Shown here: positions 14,630-23,225 of the stretch, piece after piece
How the letters are laid out: each line of letters starts with the position of its first letter
Position numbering within the stretch: position 1 is the stretch's first letter
Source of the DNA: Pseudomonadota bacterium
GTDB taxonomy: Bacteria; Pseudomonadota; Gammaproteobacteria; Burkholderiales; SHXO01
Direction: 5' to 3'
DNA length: 26,201 bases
NCBI GenBank assembly: GCA_023430065.1
Contig: JAEZCG010000068.1
Location: 1-26,201, forward strand
Position numbers and translations under genes: made by a program
The notes under the pieces: generated by a model
Database searches by the model: none
Told to the model about the DNA's origin: nothing
What the model saw: the letters and a program-made list of their open reading frames with translations, nothing else

Positions 14630-15304
14630 ATGCCACCGCGCGTCCTGATCGAACGACTCGGTCACTCTTTCCGTGCCCCGGAACTGCTGCGCCAGGCGCT
14701 GACCCACCGCAGTTTCGGTACGCCGCACAACGAACGCCTCGAGTTCCTCGGCGACGGGGTGCTCAACTGTGTCGTGGCGTCCCTTCTGTTCGAGCGCTTC
14801 CCGAGGTTGTCCGAAGGGCACTTGTCGCGGTTGCGTGCCTCGCTGGTGAACCAGGATACGCTGTCGCGCCTGGCCGGCGAACTGGCGCTGGGCGATCACC
14901 TGCAGCTGGGCGAGGGAGAACTGAAGAGCGGCGGATTCCGCCGCCCCTCCATCCTGGCCGATGCCCTGGAGGCCATCTTCGGCGCCGTGTACCTCGACGC
15001 TGGCTTCGATGCCGCCGCAGCGCTGATCGGACGCATCTACCAGCCGCTGCTCGACCGCCTGGATCCGAAGGCCCTCGGCAAGGACCCCAAGACGCTGCTG
15101 CAGGAGTATCTTCAGGGGCGGCGCCTGCCGCTGCCGGCCTACGCCGTGGTCAGCGTGTCGGGCGAGGCGCACGAGCAGCACTTCACGGTCGAGTGTGTCC
15201 TCGCCGAACTCGACATCCGGACGGAAGGCACCGGGCCGAGTCGGCGCGCGGCCGAGCAGGAGGCGGCGCGCGCCGCATACGAACAGGCCATACGGAAGGA
15301 ATGA
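14630..15304 (+). CDS. rnc: Ribonuclease III
   Basis: This double-strand-specific endoribonuclease processes rRNA precursors and structured mRNAs. From ATG 14630 it has 224 residues. The catalytic domain has the signature [14 protein letters not shown] (Glu35, Glu38, Asp42) and the second metal-binding pair Asp111/Glu114 in [16 protein letters not shown]. The double-stranded RNA-binding domain spans about 150-222 ([20 protein letters not shown] ... [19 protein letters not shown]). A GTG at 14624 would add two residues. Neither start has a clear ribosome site, so ATG is chosen on codon preference. The stop overlaps the era start as ATGA, and the rnc-era coupling is widely conserved. Confidence 0.96.
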   Translation: MPPRVLIERLGHSFRAPELLRQALTHRSFGTPHNERLEFLGDGVLNCVVASLLFERFPRLSEGHLSRLRASLVNQDTLSRLAGELALGDHLQLGEGELKSGGFRRPSILADALEAIFGAVYLDAGFDAAAALIGRIYQPLLDRLDPKALGKDPKTLLQEYLQGRRLPLPAYAVVSVSGEAHEQHFTVECVLAELDIRTEGTGPSRRAAEQEAARAAYEQAIRKE

Positions 15305-16194
15305 GCGGGCAGAGCGAGTTTCGCGCAGGTTATGTGGCGATCGTGGGGCGCCCGAACGTCGGCAAGTCCACGCTGCTCAATCGCCTGGTCGGACAGAAGC
15401 TCAGCATCACCTCGCGCCGCCCGCAAACCACGCGCGACCGGGTGCTGGGCATCCTCACGCGGCCCGATGCGCAGTTCGTGTTCGTCGACACCCCCGGTGT
15501 CCAGGCGACTCACGGCTCGCGGCTCAATCGCTACATGAATCGCTCCGCCACCCAGGCGCTGGAACAGGTCGATGCCGTGGTGCTGGTGGTCGAGGCGCTG
15601 CGTTTCGGCGCCCAGGATCGCAGGGTGCTGGCTGCACTGCCGGAAGGCACTCCCGTCGTGGCGGTGGTCAACAAGATCGACCGCCTGCCCGACAAGGCGG
15701 CGCTGCTTCCCTTCCTGGCCTCGCTGGCGCAGGCCTTCGCCTTCTGCGAAATCGTGCCGGTCAGTGCCGAGACCGGGGCCCAGATCGACCGATTGCTCGA
15801 GGTCCTGCGCCAGTATCTGCCGCCCGGCCCGCTCATCTTCGCCGAGGACGAGCTGACCGATCGCAGCGAGCGGTTCCTGGCAGCCGAACTGGTGCGCGAG
15901 AAGCTCTTCCGCCTGCTGGGGGAGGAAGTTCCGTACGCCGCCGCGGTGGAGATCGAGCGTTTCGAGCAGGAAGGCAATCTGCGCCGCATCGCCGCCAGCA
16001 TCCTGGTCGAGCGCCCCGGTCAGAAGCCGATCGTGATCGGAAAGGGGGGCGAAAAGCTCAAGGCCGTCGGCACCCAGGCGCGCCACGACATGGAGAAGCT
16101 GTTTGGAGGCAAGGTCTTCCTGGAGCTGTTCGTGAAGGTGCGCGAAGGCTGGATGGACGATCCCGCCACACTGAAGCGACTCGGCTATGATTGA
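15301..16194 (+). CDS. era: GTPase Era
   Basis: Era is an essential GTPase that binds the 3' end of 16S rRNA during 30S maturation. The 297 residues carry G1 GRPNVGKST, switch [11 protein letters not shown]3 DTPGV, G4 NKID and a G5-like SAETG. The C-terminal KH domain has [20 protein letters not shown] and ends [20 protein letters not shown], typical of Era. The start overlaps the rnc stop and the last eight bases overlap recO, so the three genes are probably translationally coupled. Confidence 0.98.
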   Translation: MSGQSEFRAGYVAIVGRPNVGKSTLLNRLVGQKLSITSRRPQTTRDRVLGILTRPDAQFVFVDTPGVQATHGSRLNRYMNRSATQALEQVDAVVLVVEALRFGAQDRRVLAALPEGTPVVAVVNKIDRLPDKAALLPFLASLAQAFAFCEIVPVSAETGAQIDRLLEVLRQYLPPGPLIFAEDELTDRSERFLAAELVREKLFRLLGEEVPYAAAVEIERFEQEGNLRRIAASILVERPGQKPIVIGKGGEKLKAVGTQARHDMEKLFGGKVFLELFVKVREGWMDDPATLKRLGYD

Positions 16195-16996
16195 CGCAGG
16201 CGCCGTCGCTCGGCGTGCGCGCTCCGATGTCGAACCTGCCGTGAATGCACCCGCACCCACGCCCATGCCCCGTCCGCGCGGCAGCGTCCGCGACGCGGAA
16301 CCCGGCTACGTCCTGCATACCTATGCATTCAAGGAGACCAGCCTCGTCGCCGAGCTGTTCACCCGCAATGCGGGTCGCGTGGGACTGGTGGCAAAGGGCG
16401 CGCGGCGGCCGACATCGGCGATGCGCGGCGCGTTGATGGCGTTCCAGCCGTTACTGCTCACCTGGTCCGGCAAGTCCGAGCTCAAGGTGCTGCATCGCGC
16501 GGAATGGCAGGGCGGGCAGGTGCAGATGACGGGGCTGCCGCTGATCTGCGGCTTCTATCTGAACGAACTGCTGCTCAAACTCCTGCCGCGTGACGATGCG
16601 CACGAGGCTCTGTTCGATGGCTATGAGCAGGCGCTGGCGGAACTGCGCAACGGTGAGCCGGTGGCGCTGGTGCTGCGCCGGTTCGAGCGCCTGCTGCTGT
16701 CCGAACTGGGCTACGGCCTGGCGCTGACCAGCGATGCGCAAGGCGTGCCCATTGCCGCCGAGCGCGAGTATGTGTACGTGGTCGAGCGCGGGGCTGTGCC
16801 GGCCGATGGGACAGGTGCGGACAGCTCCCTGCCGGTGCTGCGCGGTGCCGCACTGCTCGCCATTGCGCGCGACGACTACCGCGACCCGGTCATCATGCCG
16901 CAGGCACGCGCACTGATGCGCTACATTCTCAACCACTATCTCGGCGGCAAGGAGCTGTACACGCGCCAGCTGCTAAGGGAGATGCAGCAACTGTGA
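16187..16996 (+). CDS. recO: DNA repair protein RecO
   Basis: RecO works with RecR to load RecA on SSB-coated single-stranded DNA in gap repair. The 269 residues show the N-terminal OB-fold ([20 protein letters not shown], then [13 protein letters not shown]) and the helical C-terminal domain ([20 protein letters not shown]). The first about 40 residues, rich in Ala, Pro and Arg, go beyond most relatives, so a later start (GTG 16241 or ATG 16265) is possible. ATG 16187 is kept because it overlaps era by eight bases. No strong ribosome site supports any of the three. The stop overlaps the pdxJ GTG. Confidence 0.93.
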   Translation: MIDAGAVARRARSDVEPAVNAPAPTPMPRPRGSVRDAEPGYVLHTYAFKETSLVAELFTRNAGRVGLVAKGARRPTSAMRGALMAFQPLLLTWSGKSELKVLHRAEWQGGQVQMTGLPLICGFYLNELLLKLLPRDDAHEALFDGYEQALAELRNGEPVALVLRRFERLLLSELGYGLALTSDAQGVPIAAEREYVYVVERGAVPADGTGADSSLPVLRGAALLAIARDDYRDPVIMPQARALMRYILNHYLGGKELYTRQLLREMQQL

Positions 16997-17736
16997 AGCG
17001 CGACGGCACGATCCTTCTGGGCGTCAACATCGATCACGTTGCGACGTTGCGCCAGGCGCGCGGCACGCGATATCCCAGTCCGGTGCAGGCGGCATTGATC
17101 GCAGAGAGCGCAGGCGCGGACGTCATCACGTTGCATCTGCGCGAGGATCGTCGCCACATCCAGGATCGCGACGTCGAGGTGCTGCGCGAGGTGCTCACCG
17201 GCCGCATGAACCTGGAGAGCGCGATCACCGACGAGATGATCGCGATCGCCGCCCGGTTGCGCCCGCACGATGTCTGTCTGGTTCCGGAGCGACGGGCCGA
17301 GCGCACCACTGAGGGCGGCCTGGACGTGATCGGCCAGTTCGATGCCGTGCGCAGCGCCTGTGCCCGGCTCGCCGATGCCGGCGTGCGCGTCTCGCTGTTC
17401 ATCGCGCCGGACGCCGCGCAGATCGATGCTGCGCAGCGCGCGGGCGCCCCGGTCATCGAGATCCACACCGGTGCCTACGCGGAAGCAACCGAGCCGAGCG
17501 CACAGGCGCAGGAACTCGCGCGCGTACGCGGTGCCGCGCGCCATGCGGCAGAACTGGGCCTGCACGTGAACGCCGGGCATGGCCTGCACTACCACAACGT
17601 GCAGCCGATCGCCGCCATCGCCCAGATCGTGGAGTTGAACATCGGTCATGCCATCGTCAGCCACGCCCTGTTCGTCGGCTTCGAGCACGCAGTCCGGGAG
17701 ATGAAGGCCCTGATGCGCGAGGCGCGGCGCGGATGA
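16993..17736 (+). CDS. pdxJ: Pyridoxine 5'-phosphate synthase
   Basis: PdxJ condenses 1-deoxy-D-xylulose 5-phosphate with 3-amino-2-oxopropyl phosphate to form pyridoxine 5'-phosphate, the last ring-forming step of DXP-dependent vitamin B6 synthesis. The 247 residues form a TIM barrel with the family N-terminus [20 protein letters not shown], the [11 protein letters not shown] loop, [28 protein letters not shown] and the C-terminal [12 protein letters not shown] and [11 protein letters not shown]. The start is GTG at 16993, overlapping the recO stop (GTGA); an internal ATG would remove conserved strands. The acpS start overlaps its stop as ATGA. Confidence 0.97.
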   Translation: MKRDGTILLGVNIDHVATLRQARGTRYPSPVQAALIAESAGADVITLHLREDRRHIQDRDVEVLREVLTGRMNLESAITDEMIAIAARLRPHDVCLVPERRAERTTEGGLDVIGQFDAVRSACARLADAGVRVSLFIAPDAAQIDAAQRAGAPVIEIHTGAYAEATEPSAQAQELARVRGAARHAAELGLHVNAGHGLHYHNVQPIAAIAQIVELNIGHAIVSHALFVGFEHAVREMKALMREARRG

Positions 17737-18113
17737 TCGTCGGCATCGGCACGGACCTGGTCGAGGTCCCCCGCGTCGAGGCGCTGCTGGCGAGCCATGG
17801 CGAGCGCTTCGCGCGACGCGTGCTGGCCGAGGTCGAATGGCCGGACTTCGAGCGCAGTGCGGTCAAGCCGCTCTATCTCGCGTCGCGCTTCGCCGCCAAG
17901 GAGGCATTCGCCAAGGCGCTCGGGACCGGCGTGCGCGCCCCTGCCTCGTTGCGCAACATCGGAGTGGCGCACGATGCGGACGGACGCCCGGTGCTGGCGC
18001 TCGCGCCCGCGCTCGACGCGCTGCTGCACGCGCGCGGGGTGGTGCGCAGCCACCTCAGCATCACCCACGAACGCAGCATGGCATGCGCATTCGTCGTGCT
18101 GGAGCGGGCATGA
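17733..18113 (+). CDS. acpS: Holo-[acyl-carrier-protein] synthase
   Basis: AcpS transfers 4'-phosphopantetheine from coenzyme A to the serine of apo-acyl carrier protein. The 126 residues carry both family motifs: [11 protein letters not shown] (magnesium ligand Asp8) and [14 protein letters not shown] (Glu and Lys of the active site), plus the C-terminal [18 protein letters not shown] strand. The length is normal. It overlaps pdxJ upstream and nagZ downstream by four bases each, in ATGA junctions. The pdxJ-acpS pair is common in proteobacteria. Confidence 0.97.
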   Translation: MIVGIGTDLVEVPRVEALLASHGERFARRVLAEVEWPDFERSAVKPLYLASRFAAKEAFAKALGTGVRAPASLRNIGVAHDADGRPVLALAPALDALLHARGVVRSHLSITHERSMACAFVVLERA

Positions 18114-19156
18114 GCGAACCGGTGTCGATGCCGCTGGGGCCGGTGTTCCTGGACGTGGTCGGGTACTCGCTGACCGACGACGATCGCCGCCGCCTCCTGC
18201 ATCCGATGGCCGGCGGCGTCATCTTCTTCGCACGCAACTTCGACTCGCCCGCGCAGATCCGCGAACTGGCGCTCGCGATCCGTGCGCTGCGCCCGCCGCG
18301 CCTGCTGATCGCAGTGGATCACGCGGGCGGACGCGTGCAGCGCTTTCGGACCGGATTCACCCGCATCGCTCCCATGGCCGCGCTCGGTCGCCGTTGGGAG
18401 CACGATCCGGCCGCGGCGTGTGCCGATGCCGAGGCCGTCGGTGCACTGATCGGCATGGAACTGGCCGCCTGCGGCGTGGACTTCAGCTTCACGCCGGTGC
18501 TCGACCTCGACTATGGCCCCAGTGCCGTGATCGGCGACCGCGCCTTTCACCGTGAGGCGACTGCCGTGGCGGAGCTGGGCGCAAGCCTGATGCGCGGCCT
18601 GCGCCATGCGGGGGTGGCCGCCGTCGGCAAGCACTTCCCCGGGCATGGCTTCGCCGCCGAGGATTCGCACGTGGCGATTCCCGTCGACGACCGGCCGCTC
18701 GCTCGGATCGAGGCCGAGGACATGCTGCCCTTCCGCGCCTTGATCGCGCAGGGCCTGCCGGCCGTCATGCCCGCCCACGTGATCTACCCGCAGGTGGACG
18801 ATCGGCCAGCGGGGTTTTCGCGCACGTGGTTGCAGGACATCCTGCGCGGCCGCCTCGACTTCCGAGGCGCGATCTTCAGCGACGACCTGTCGATGGAGGC
18901 GGCCAGTGTCGCCGGGGACGCCCTGGGACGCGCTCAGGCGGCCCTGCAGGCTGGTTGCGACATGGCGCTGGTGTGCAACCGTCCCGATGCCGCGGAACGC
19001 ATCCTGGCCGGTCTCGAACCCTGGCTGCCGCCGTCCGGCTGGCAGGCGCGTGTGCAGGCGTTGTACGCCCACGCGCAGCCGATGGGGTTGACCGCGCTGA
19101 GCGGCGATGCGCGCTGGCGGGCGGCGCGCGCGGTGGCCGACGCCCTGGTCGCCTGA
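18110..19156 (+). CDS. nagZ: Beta-N-acetylhexosaminidase NagZ (peptidoglycan recycling)
   Basis: This cytoplasmic glycoside hydrolase family 3 enzyme removes N-acetylglucosamine from imported GlcNAc-anhydromuropeptides. In many Gram-negatives its product is the signal for beta-lactamase induction. It has 348 residues. Visible motifs are IAVDHAGGRVQR (68-79), GKHFPGHG with the catalytic-loop Asp185/His187 in EDSH, and the nucleophile Asp258 in FSDDLSM. The substrate motif is normally D-(Q/H)-E-G-G-R; here the Glu is Ala (position 72). ATG 18110 overlaps the acpS stop and gives the normal N-terminus; the frame open to 17837 reads through acpS. Confidence 0.95.
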   Translation: MSEPVSMPLGPVFLDVVGYSLTDDDRRRLLHPMAGGVIFFARNFDSPAQIRELALAIRALRPPRLLIAVDHAGGRVQRFRTGFTRIAPMAALGRRWEHDPAAACADAEAVGALIGMELAACGVDFSFTPVLDLDYGPSAVIGDRAFHREATAVAELGASLMRGLRHAGVAAVGKHFPGHGFAAEDSHVAIPVDDRPLARIEAEDMLPFRALIAQGLPAVMPAHVIYPQVDDRPAGFSRTWLQDILRGRLDFRGAIFSDDLSMEAASVAGDALGRAQAALQAGCDMALVCNRPDAAERILAGLEPWLPPSGWQARVQALYAHAQPMGLTALSGDARWRAARAVADALVA

Positions 19157-19164
19157 GGCACAGC

Positions 19165-20151
19165 ATGGCCGCGAGGGAATCCAGCCGCCGCCAGCCTCCG
19201 CGCGAGCACTCGCACGCGCACTCTCCGGGGGAACAGGGGCATGGCCATCATCACCACGATCACGGACGCGGACTGGCCGCCCACGCGCTCGCCTGGGCGA
19301 TGGCGCTCACGCTCGGCTACGCCGCGGTCGAGTTCCTGGCCGGCTGGTGGTTCGGTTCGCTCGCCCTGGTCAGCGATGCCGGCCACATGGCCTCGGATGC
19401 CGCCGCGCTCGGTCTGGCCTGGTTTGCCGCCTGGCTGTCGCGCCGACCGCCGGGCGGGAAGCACTCGTTCGGACTGGCGCGCGCGGAGGTCATCGCCGCG
19501 TTCCTCAACGGCCTCGCCTTGCTCGCGGTGGTCGCGCTCATCACGGTCGAGGCGATCAAGCGGCTCATGCATCCCGGCGGCGAGGTGCAGGGACTGGGCG
19601 TCATGGTGGTGGCATTCATCGGTCTGTTGCTCAACGTTGCCGTGGCCTTCGTGCTCACGCACGGAGAGGCGACCCTGAACAAGCGCGCGGCGCTGCTGCA
19701 CGTCATGGGCGACCTGCTCGGATCGTTCGCGGCGCTGCTCGCGGGCGCCGTCATCTACTTCACCGGCTGGAAGCCGATCGACCCGATCTTGTCGCTGGTC
19801 ATCGCGGGGCTGATCCTGCTGTCGACGCTGCACCTGCTGCGCGAGACGTTGCACGTGCTGATGGAGGGCGTGCCACGCTACCTGCAGCTGGATCAGGTCG
19901 GTCGCGCGCTCGCGCAACTGCCGGAGGTACGCGAGGTGCACGACCTGCACATCTGGAACATCTCGTCGGGACAGATCGCTCTATCCGCGCACATCCGCGT
20001 GGATCGCCTGGACGGCTGGCCGCTGCTGCTCGCGCACGCCCGCCGGGTGCTGCACGAGCGCTTCGGCATCGAGCACGTCACGCTGCAGCCGGAGGTCGGG
20101 GGTGGAGCGAGCGGGGAGCAGGCCGTGATCCGGCTGATGCGGCGGCGCTGA
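19165..20151 (+). CDS. Cation diffusion facilitator (CzcD/ZitB-like metal exporter)
   Basis: The 328-residue inner-membrane proton antiporter probably exports zinc, possibly also cobalt or cadmium. The N-terminus is His-rich (HSHAHS, then GHGHHHHDHGRG, residues 15-35). Six membrane helices follow. The intramembrane metal site is His74/Asp78 (SDAGHMASD) and His179/Asp183 (LLHVMGD), a pattern associated with zinc-selective members. The cytoplasmic C-terminal domain includes VREVHDLHIWNISSG. ATG 19165 is eight bases after the nagZ stop; ATG 19171-type later starts are absent and the His-rich stretch is typical of family N-termini. The metal is inferred from residues, not shown. Confidence 0.93.
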   Translation: MAARESSRRQPPREHSHAHSPGEQGHGHHHHDHGRGLAAHALAWAMALTLGYAAVEFLAGWWFGSLALVSDAGHMASDAAALGLAWFAAWLSRRPPGGKHSFGLARAEVIAAFLNGLALLAVVALITVEAIKRLMHPGGEVQGLGVMVVAFIGLLLNVAVAFVLTHGEATLNKRAALLHVMGDLLGSFAALLAGAVIYFTGWKPIDPILSLVIAGLILLSTLHLLRETLHVLMEGVPRYLQLDQVGRALAQLPEVREVHDLHIWNISSGQIALSAHIRVDRLDGWPLLLAHARRVLHERFGIEHVTLQPEVGGGASGEQAVIRLMRRR

Positions 20152-20182
20152 CCAAGATTTGACTGTTTGCGCGCACCGGCGC

Positions 20183-20191
20183 TGCTAGACT
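20183..20191 (+). promoter_or_regulatory. Extended -10 promoter for the DUF3135 gene
   Basis: TGCTAGACT combines an extended -10 (TGn) with TAGACT (20186-20191). A TTGACT lies at 20159-20164, but the 21-base spacing is too long for a normal -35. The ATG is seven bases after the hexamer, which predicts a leaderless transcript. Confidence 0.5.
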
Positions 20192-20197
20192 CGGGGC

Positions 20198-20575
20198 ATG
20201 GACTTCGACCCCGCTCACTGGCTGAAGCTGGCGCAGGACGATCCGCACGCATTCGAGTGCGCGCGCCTGGAGGCCATCGAGACCCTCATCGCCGCGGCGC
20301 CCCCCGACATCCAGGACCGCCTGCGCGGCCTGCAGTGCCGCATCGACCTGGAACGGCGCAAGGCGAGGACCCCGCTGGGTGCGGCGGTGCGCCTGCAGAG
20401 CCTGATGTGGGACCGCTTCGAGAGTCTGCGCGCGGCACTGAACGATGTGCGCAACCTCGACTTGAACAGCCTGAAGCCCGAGGCCACACCGCGGCCGTCG
20501 GCCCGGATCATCCCGTTCCAGCGCGCGCGGGAGCACGACGCCGGAGACGCAGCCGGATCCCGATTCTCGCCGTGA
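20198..20575 (+). CDS. DUF3135 family small protein
   Basis: The protein has 125 residues, begins MDFDPAHWLKLAQDDPHAFE, and is soluble, helical and charged, with no signal peptide or membrane segment. The N-terminal pattern (a short acidic start, LAxxDPxAFE, then a helical ARxEAIxxLI) and RGLQCRIDLERRKARTPLGA match the DUF3135 family of proteobacteria, which has no established function. There is no Shine-Dalgarno before ATG 20198, and the start falls at the expected transcription start of the upstream -10. It converges with efp, with 44 bases between the ends. Confidence 0.8.
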   Translation: MDFDPAHWLKLAQDDPHAFECARLEAIETLIAAAPPDIQDRLRGLQCRIDLERRKARTPLGAAVRLQSLMWDRFESLRAALNDVRNLDLNSLKPEATPRPSARIIPFQRAREHDAGDAAGSRFSP

Positions 20576-20582
20576 TGATGGC

Positions 20583-20618
20583 AACCTGCCCGCCGCGGCG
20601 ATAGCCGGCGAGGAGGTT
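20583..20618. terminator. Hairpin between the converging DUF3135 and efp genes
   Basis: AACCT (20583-20587) pairs with AGGTT (20614-20618), with a further GC-rich pairing inside (CGCCG with CGGCG) and one mismatch, around a loop of about 10 bases. It fills the whole intergenic gap and ends beside the efp stop. It lacks a T-run on either strand, so it may be a weak or Rho-assisted bidirectional terminator. Confidence 0.35.
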
Positions 20619-20619
20619 C

Positions 20620-21186
20620 CTACGCCCGCTCGATGTACTCGCCCGAGTCGGTGTTGATCTTGATCTTCTCGCCCTGTGCCACGAACGGCGGCACCTGCAC
20701 CACCAGACCGGTTTCGCAGGTCGCCGGCTTGAACGATCCGGTCGCCGTGGCACCCTTCAGGGTCGGTTCGGTCTCGGTGATGGTCAGTACCACGCTCGGC
20801 GGCAGCTGGACGCCGATCGGGCGCTCGTTGTGGAAGTTCACCTGCACCGTCGTATTCGGCAGCAGGTACTCGATCTGGCCTTCGAGCAGCTCGGCCGTCA
20901 GATTCAACTGCTCGTAGGTTTCCTTGTCCATGAACACGTAGCTGCTGCCGTCCGCGTACAGATACTCCATGTCGCGGGACTCCACGAAGGCGCGCTCGAT
21001 CTTCTCGTCGGTGCGGAAGCGCTGGTTGCCCTTGGTGCCGCTCTCGACGTCCTTCATTTCCACCTGCATGAACGCGCCGCCCCGACCGCCGACGTGTACG
21101 TGGTAGCTCTTGAGGACGCGCCAGACGCGCTTGTCCCATTCGATCAGGTTGCCGGCACGGATTTCGGTGGCGAGGACTTTGGCCAT
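20620..21186 (-). CDS. efp: Elongation factor P
   Basis: EF-P relieves ribosome stalling at consecutive prolines by entering the E site. The 188 residues are the exact family length, with three beta-barrel domains: MAKVLATEIRAGNLIEWDKR at the N-terminus, DEKIERAFVESRDMEYLYAD in the middle, and GEKIKINTDSGEYIERA at the C-terminus. The tip of domain I reads VHVGGRGGAFMQVEM with Arg at position 35, where EpmA-type EF-P carries Lys and rhamnosylated EF-P carries Arg in a different context. The surrounding sequence resembles alphaproteobacterial EF-P more than the EarP-linked betaproteobacterial form. No earP or epmA gene is in the window. ATG 21186 follows a minus-strand TAGAAT at 21226-21221. 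Confidence 0.95.
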   Translation of the reverse strand: MAKVLATEIRAGNLIEWDKRVWRVLKSYHVHVGGRGGAFMQVEMKDVESGTKGNQRFRTDEKIERAFVESRDMEYLYADGSSYVFMDKETYEQLNLTAELLEGQIEYLLPNTTVQVNFHNERPIGVQLPPSVVLTITETEPTLKGATATGSFKPATCETGLVVQVPPFVAQGEKIKINTDSGEYIERA

Positions 21187-21220
21187 GGCTGGATCGCTAT
21201 ATGCGGAAGAAACGGGGCGC

Positions 21221-21226
21221 ATTCTA
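21221..21226 (-). promoter_or_regulatory. Candidate -10 element for efp
   Basis: TAGAAT on minus lies about 34 bases before the efp ATG and would give a leader of about 28 bases. A -35 is not clear. Confidence 0.4.
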
Positions 21227-21302
21227 CCGGAAGGGCGGGCAATGGCCTATTGCACCCGTGTGCGCACGCCGCCGTGCCGGGCGGATTCCACAGGCGGAGG
21301 GC

Positions 21303-21308
21303 TATAAT
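21303..21308 (+). promoter_or_regulatory. Consensus -10 element for uvrC
   Basis: A perfect TATAAT lies 40 bases before the uvrC ATG, giving a predicted leader of about 34 bases. The -35 region at optimal spacing is GC-rich and unlike TTGACA. Confidence 0.5.
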
Positions 21309-21348
21309 TCCTCGATCGCCTCACCGACCCCCCCCAGGCCCTGTTCGC

Positions 21349-23214
21349 ATGACCAAACTTCCCGCGCACGCGCGCAGCCCGGGACCGGTATCGGTCGCCG
21401 AAGCCGCGGAAGCGCCCGGCATCGCGGAGAAGGTCGCTTCGCTGCCCCACCTGCCCGGTGTCTACCGCATGCTGGGTCGAGAGGGCGAGGTGCTCTACGT
21501 CGGCAAGGCGCGCGATCTGCGCAAGCGCGTGGCGTCCTACTTCCAGCGCACCGCGACCCTGGCGCCGCGCATCCAGGTCATGGTCGGACAGGTGCGCGAC
21601 CTCGCGACCACCGTCACGCGCTCGGAGTCCGAAGCGCTGCTGCTCGAGAACAACTTCATCAAGGCGTTCTCGCCGCGCTACAACATCCTCTACCGCGACG
21701 ACAAGTCGTATCCCTACCTGCAGATCAGCGGCCACCGCTTCCCCAAGCTCGGTTTCTACCGCGGTGCGCTGGACAAGGACAACCGCTACTTCGGGCCGTT
21801 TTCGAGCGCGAGCGCCGTGCGCGAGAGCATCGCGCTCATGCAGAAGGTGTTTCAGCTGCGGACCTGCGAGGACACGGTGTTCGTCAACCGCTCGCGTCCC
21901 TGCCTGCTGCACCAGATCCGCCGCTGCACCGCGCCCTGCGTCGGCGCCATCGACGCAGACACCTACGCGGAGGACGTGCGCAACGCGGAGTTGTTCCTGC
22001 AGGGGCGCGACGACGAGGGGCTCGACAAGCAGGAGCAGCAGATGCAGCAGGCGTCCGAACGGCTCGACTTCGAGGCCGCCGCCCAGTACCGGGACCAGAT
22101 CCGTGCACTGCGTGGCGTACGCCAGACCCAGTTCGTGGCGAGCGAGCGCGCGCGCGACGTCGACATCGTGGCATTGGTCAGCGAAGGCGGCGCGTTGTGC
22201 GTCAATCTGGTCACCGTGCGCGGCGGCATTCACCGCGGGGACAAGTCCTTCTTTCCGGACCACGGCGAGGGCTACGCCCCGGAGCAGGCGCTCGAGGCCT
22301 TTCTGAGCCAGCACTACCTGGGGCGGCAGGCGCCGCCGCTGGTGCTGGTGAATGTCGAGGTCGACGCCGCCGCGCTCAGCGCGTTGCTTGCCGAGCAGAG
22401 CGGACACGACGTGCAGATCAGCAGCAGCGGCTACGGCGAGCGACGCGCCTGGCTGACCATGGCGGAGACCAATGCGCGCCTGGCGATCGGGCAGCGCCTG
22501 CAGCTCGCCGCCTCGCAGGAGGCCCGGCTGGCGAGTCTGCAGGCGGCGCTGGCGCTGCCGGCGACCGTGCAGCGTATCGAGTGCTTCGACATCAGCCACA
22601 CCGGCGGCGAGGCGACGGTCGCCTCGTGCGTGGTGTGGGATGATGGCGGCATGCGCAAGGATCAGTATCGCCGCTACAACATCGAGGGCATCGGCGCGGG
22701 CGACGACTATGCCGCCATGCGCCAGGTGCTCGACCGGCGCTATCGCAAGGTAGTCGGAGGGGAGGGCAGGTTACCCGACCTGATCCTGATCGACGGGGGC
22801 AAGGGGCAGATCTCCAGCGCCGTGAGCGTGATGGAGGAGCTCGGGCTCGGGCAGGTCGCCCTGGTGGGGGTGGCCAAGGGCGAGGCGCGCAAGCCCGGGT
22901 TGGAGCAGCTCGTCATTCCCGGGCGCGCTGACACCATCCACCTGCCCAAGGATCATCCGGGCCTGCATTTGATCCAGCAGATCCGGGACGAAGCGCATCG
23001 ATTCGCCATTACCGGCCATCGGGGACGTCGGGCCAAGGCCCGGCGGACGGCGACACTCGAGAGCATTGCCGGCGTGGGTGCCAAGCGGCGTCAGCGCCTG
23101 CTGGCACGCTTCGGCGGGTTGCGCGGCCTGATGGCGGCGAGCGCCGACGAGATTGCCCAGGTGGACGGCATCAGCCGCGAACTGGCCGACCGCATCTACC
23201 GGCACCTGCACTGA
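21349..23214 (+). CDS. uvrC: Excinuclease ABC subunit C
   Basis: UvrC makes both incisions flanking a lesion in nucleotide excision repair, acting after UvrA/UvrB. The 621 residues contain the GIY-YIG nuclease (about 31-110: LPGVYRML, EVLYVGKARDLRKRVASYF, ESEALLLENNFIK), four Cys-containing segments near 170-195 typical of UvrC (LRTCEDTVF, RPCLLHQIRRCTAPC), a UVR domain (about 220-250), the RNase H-like endonuclease (ECFDISHTGGEATVASCVVW, LILIDGGKGQ) and a C-terminal helix-hairpin-helix (IAGVGAKRRQRLLARFGGLR). The N-terminus has about 18 residues more than the E. coli protein. ATG 21349 is the first start after the TATAAT. pgsA follows after 11 bases. Confidence 0.97.
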   Translation: MTKLPAHARSPGPVSVAEAAEAPGIAEKVASLPHLPGVYRMLGREGEVLYVGKARDLRKRVASYFQRTATLAPRIQVMVGQVRDLATTVTRSESEALLLENNFIKAFSPRYNILYRDDKSYPYLQISGHRFPKLGFYRGALDKDNRYFGPFSSASAVRESIALMQKVFQLRTCEDTVFVNRSRPCLLHQIRRCTAPCVGAIDADTYAEDVRNAELFLQGRDDEGLDKQEQQMQQASERLDFEAAAQYRDQIRALRGVRQTQFVASERARDVDIVALVSEGGALCVNLVTVRGGIHRGDKSFFPDHGEGYAPEQALEAFLSQHYLGRQAPPLVLVNVEVDAAALSALLAEQSGHDVQISSSGYGERRAWLTMAETNARLAIGQRLQLAASQEARLASLQAALALPATVQRIECFDISHTGGEATVASCVVWDDGGMRKDQYRRYNIEGIGAGDDYAAMRQVLDRRYRKVVGGEGRLPDLILIDGGKGQISSAVSVMEELGLGQVALVGVAKGEARKPGLEQLVIPGRADTIHLPKDHPGLHLIQQIRDEAHRFAITGHRGRRAKARRTATLESIAGVGAKRRQRLLARFGGLRGLMAASADEIAQVDGISRELADRIYRHLH

Positions 23215-23225
23215 GGATCGGGCTC

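Noticed and set aside
19205..19270. His-rich repeat-like stretch in the CDF gene, considered as a DNA repeat or a separate small metal-binding gene
   Set aside because: It is in frame with the transporter, typical of CDF N-termini, and not a regular nucleotide repeat.
21247..22599. A 450-residue minus-strand frame opposite uvrC
   Set aside because: It is the antisense of the conserved UvrC nuclease domains and has no family signature.
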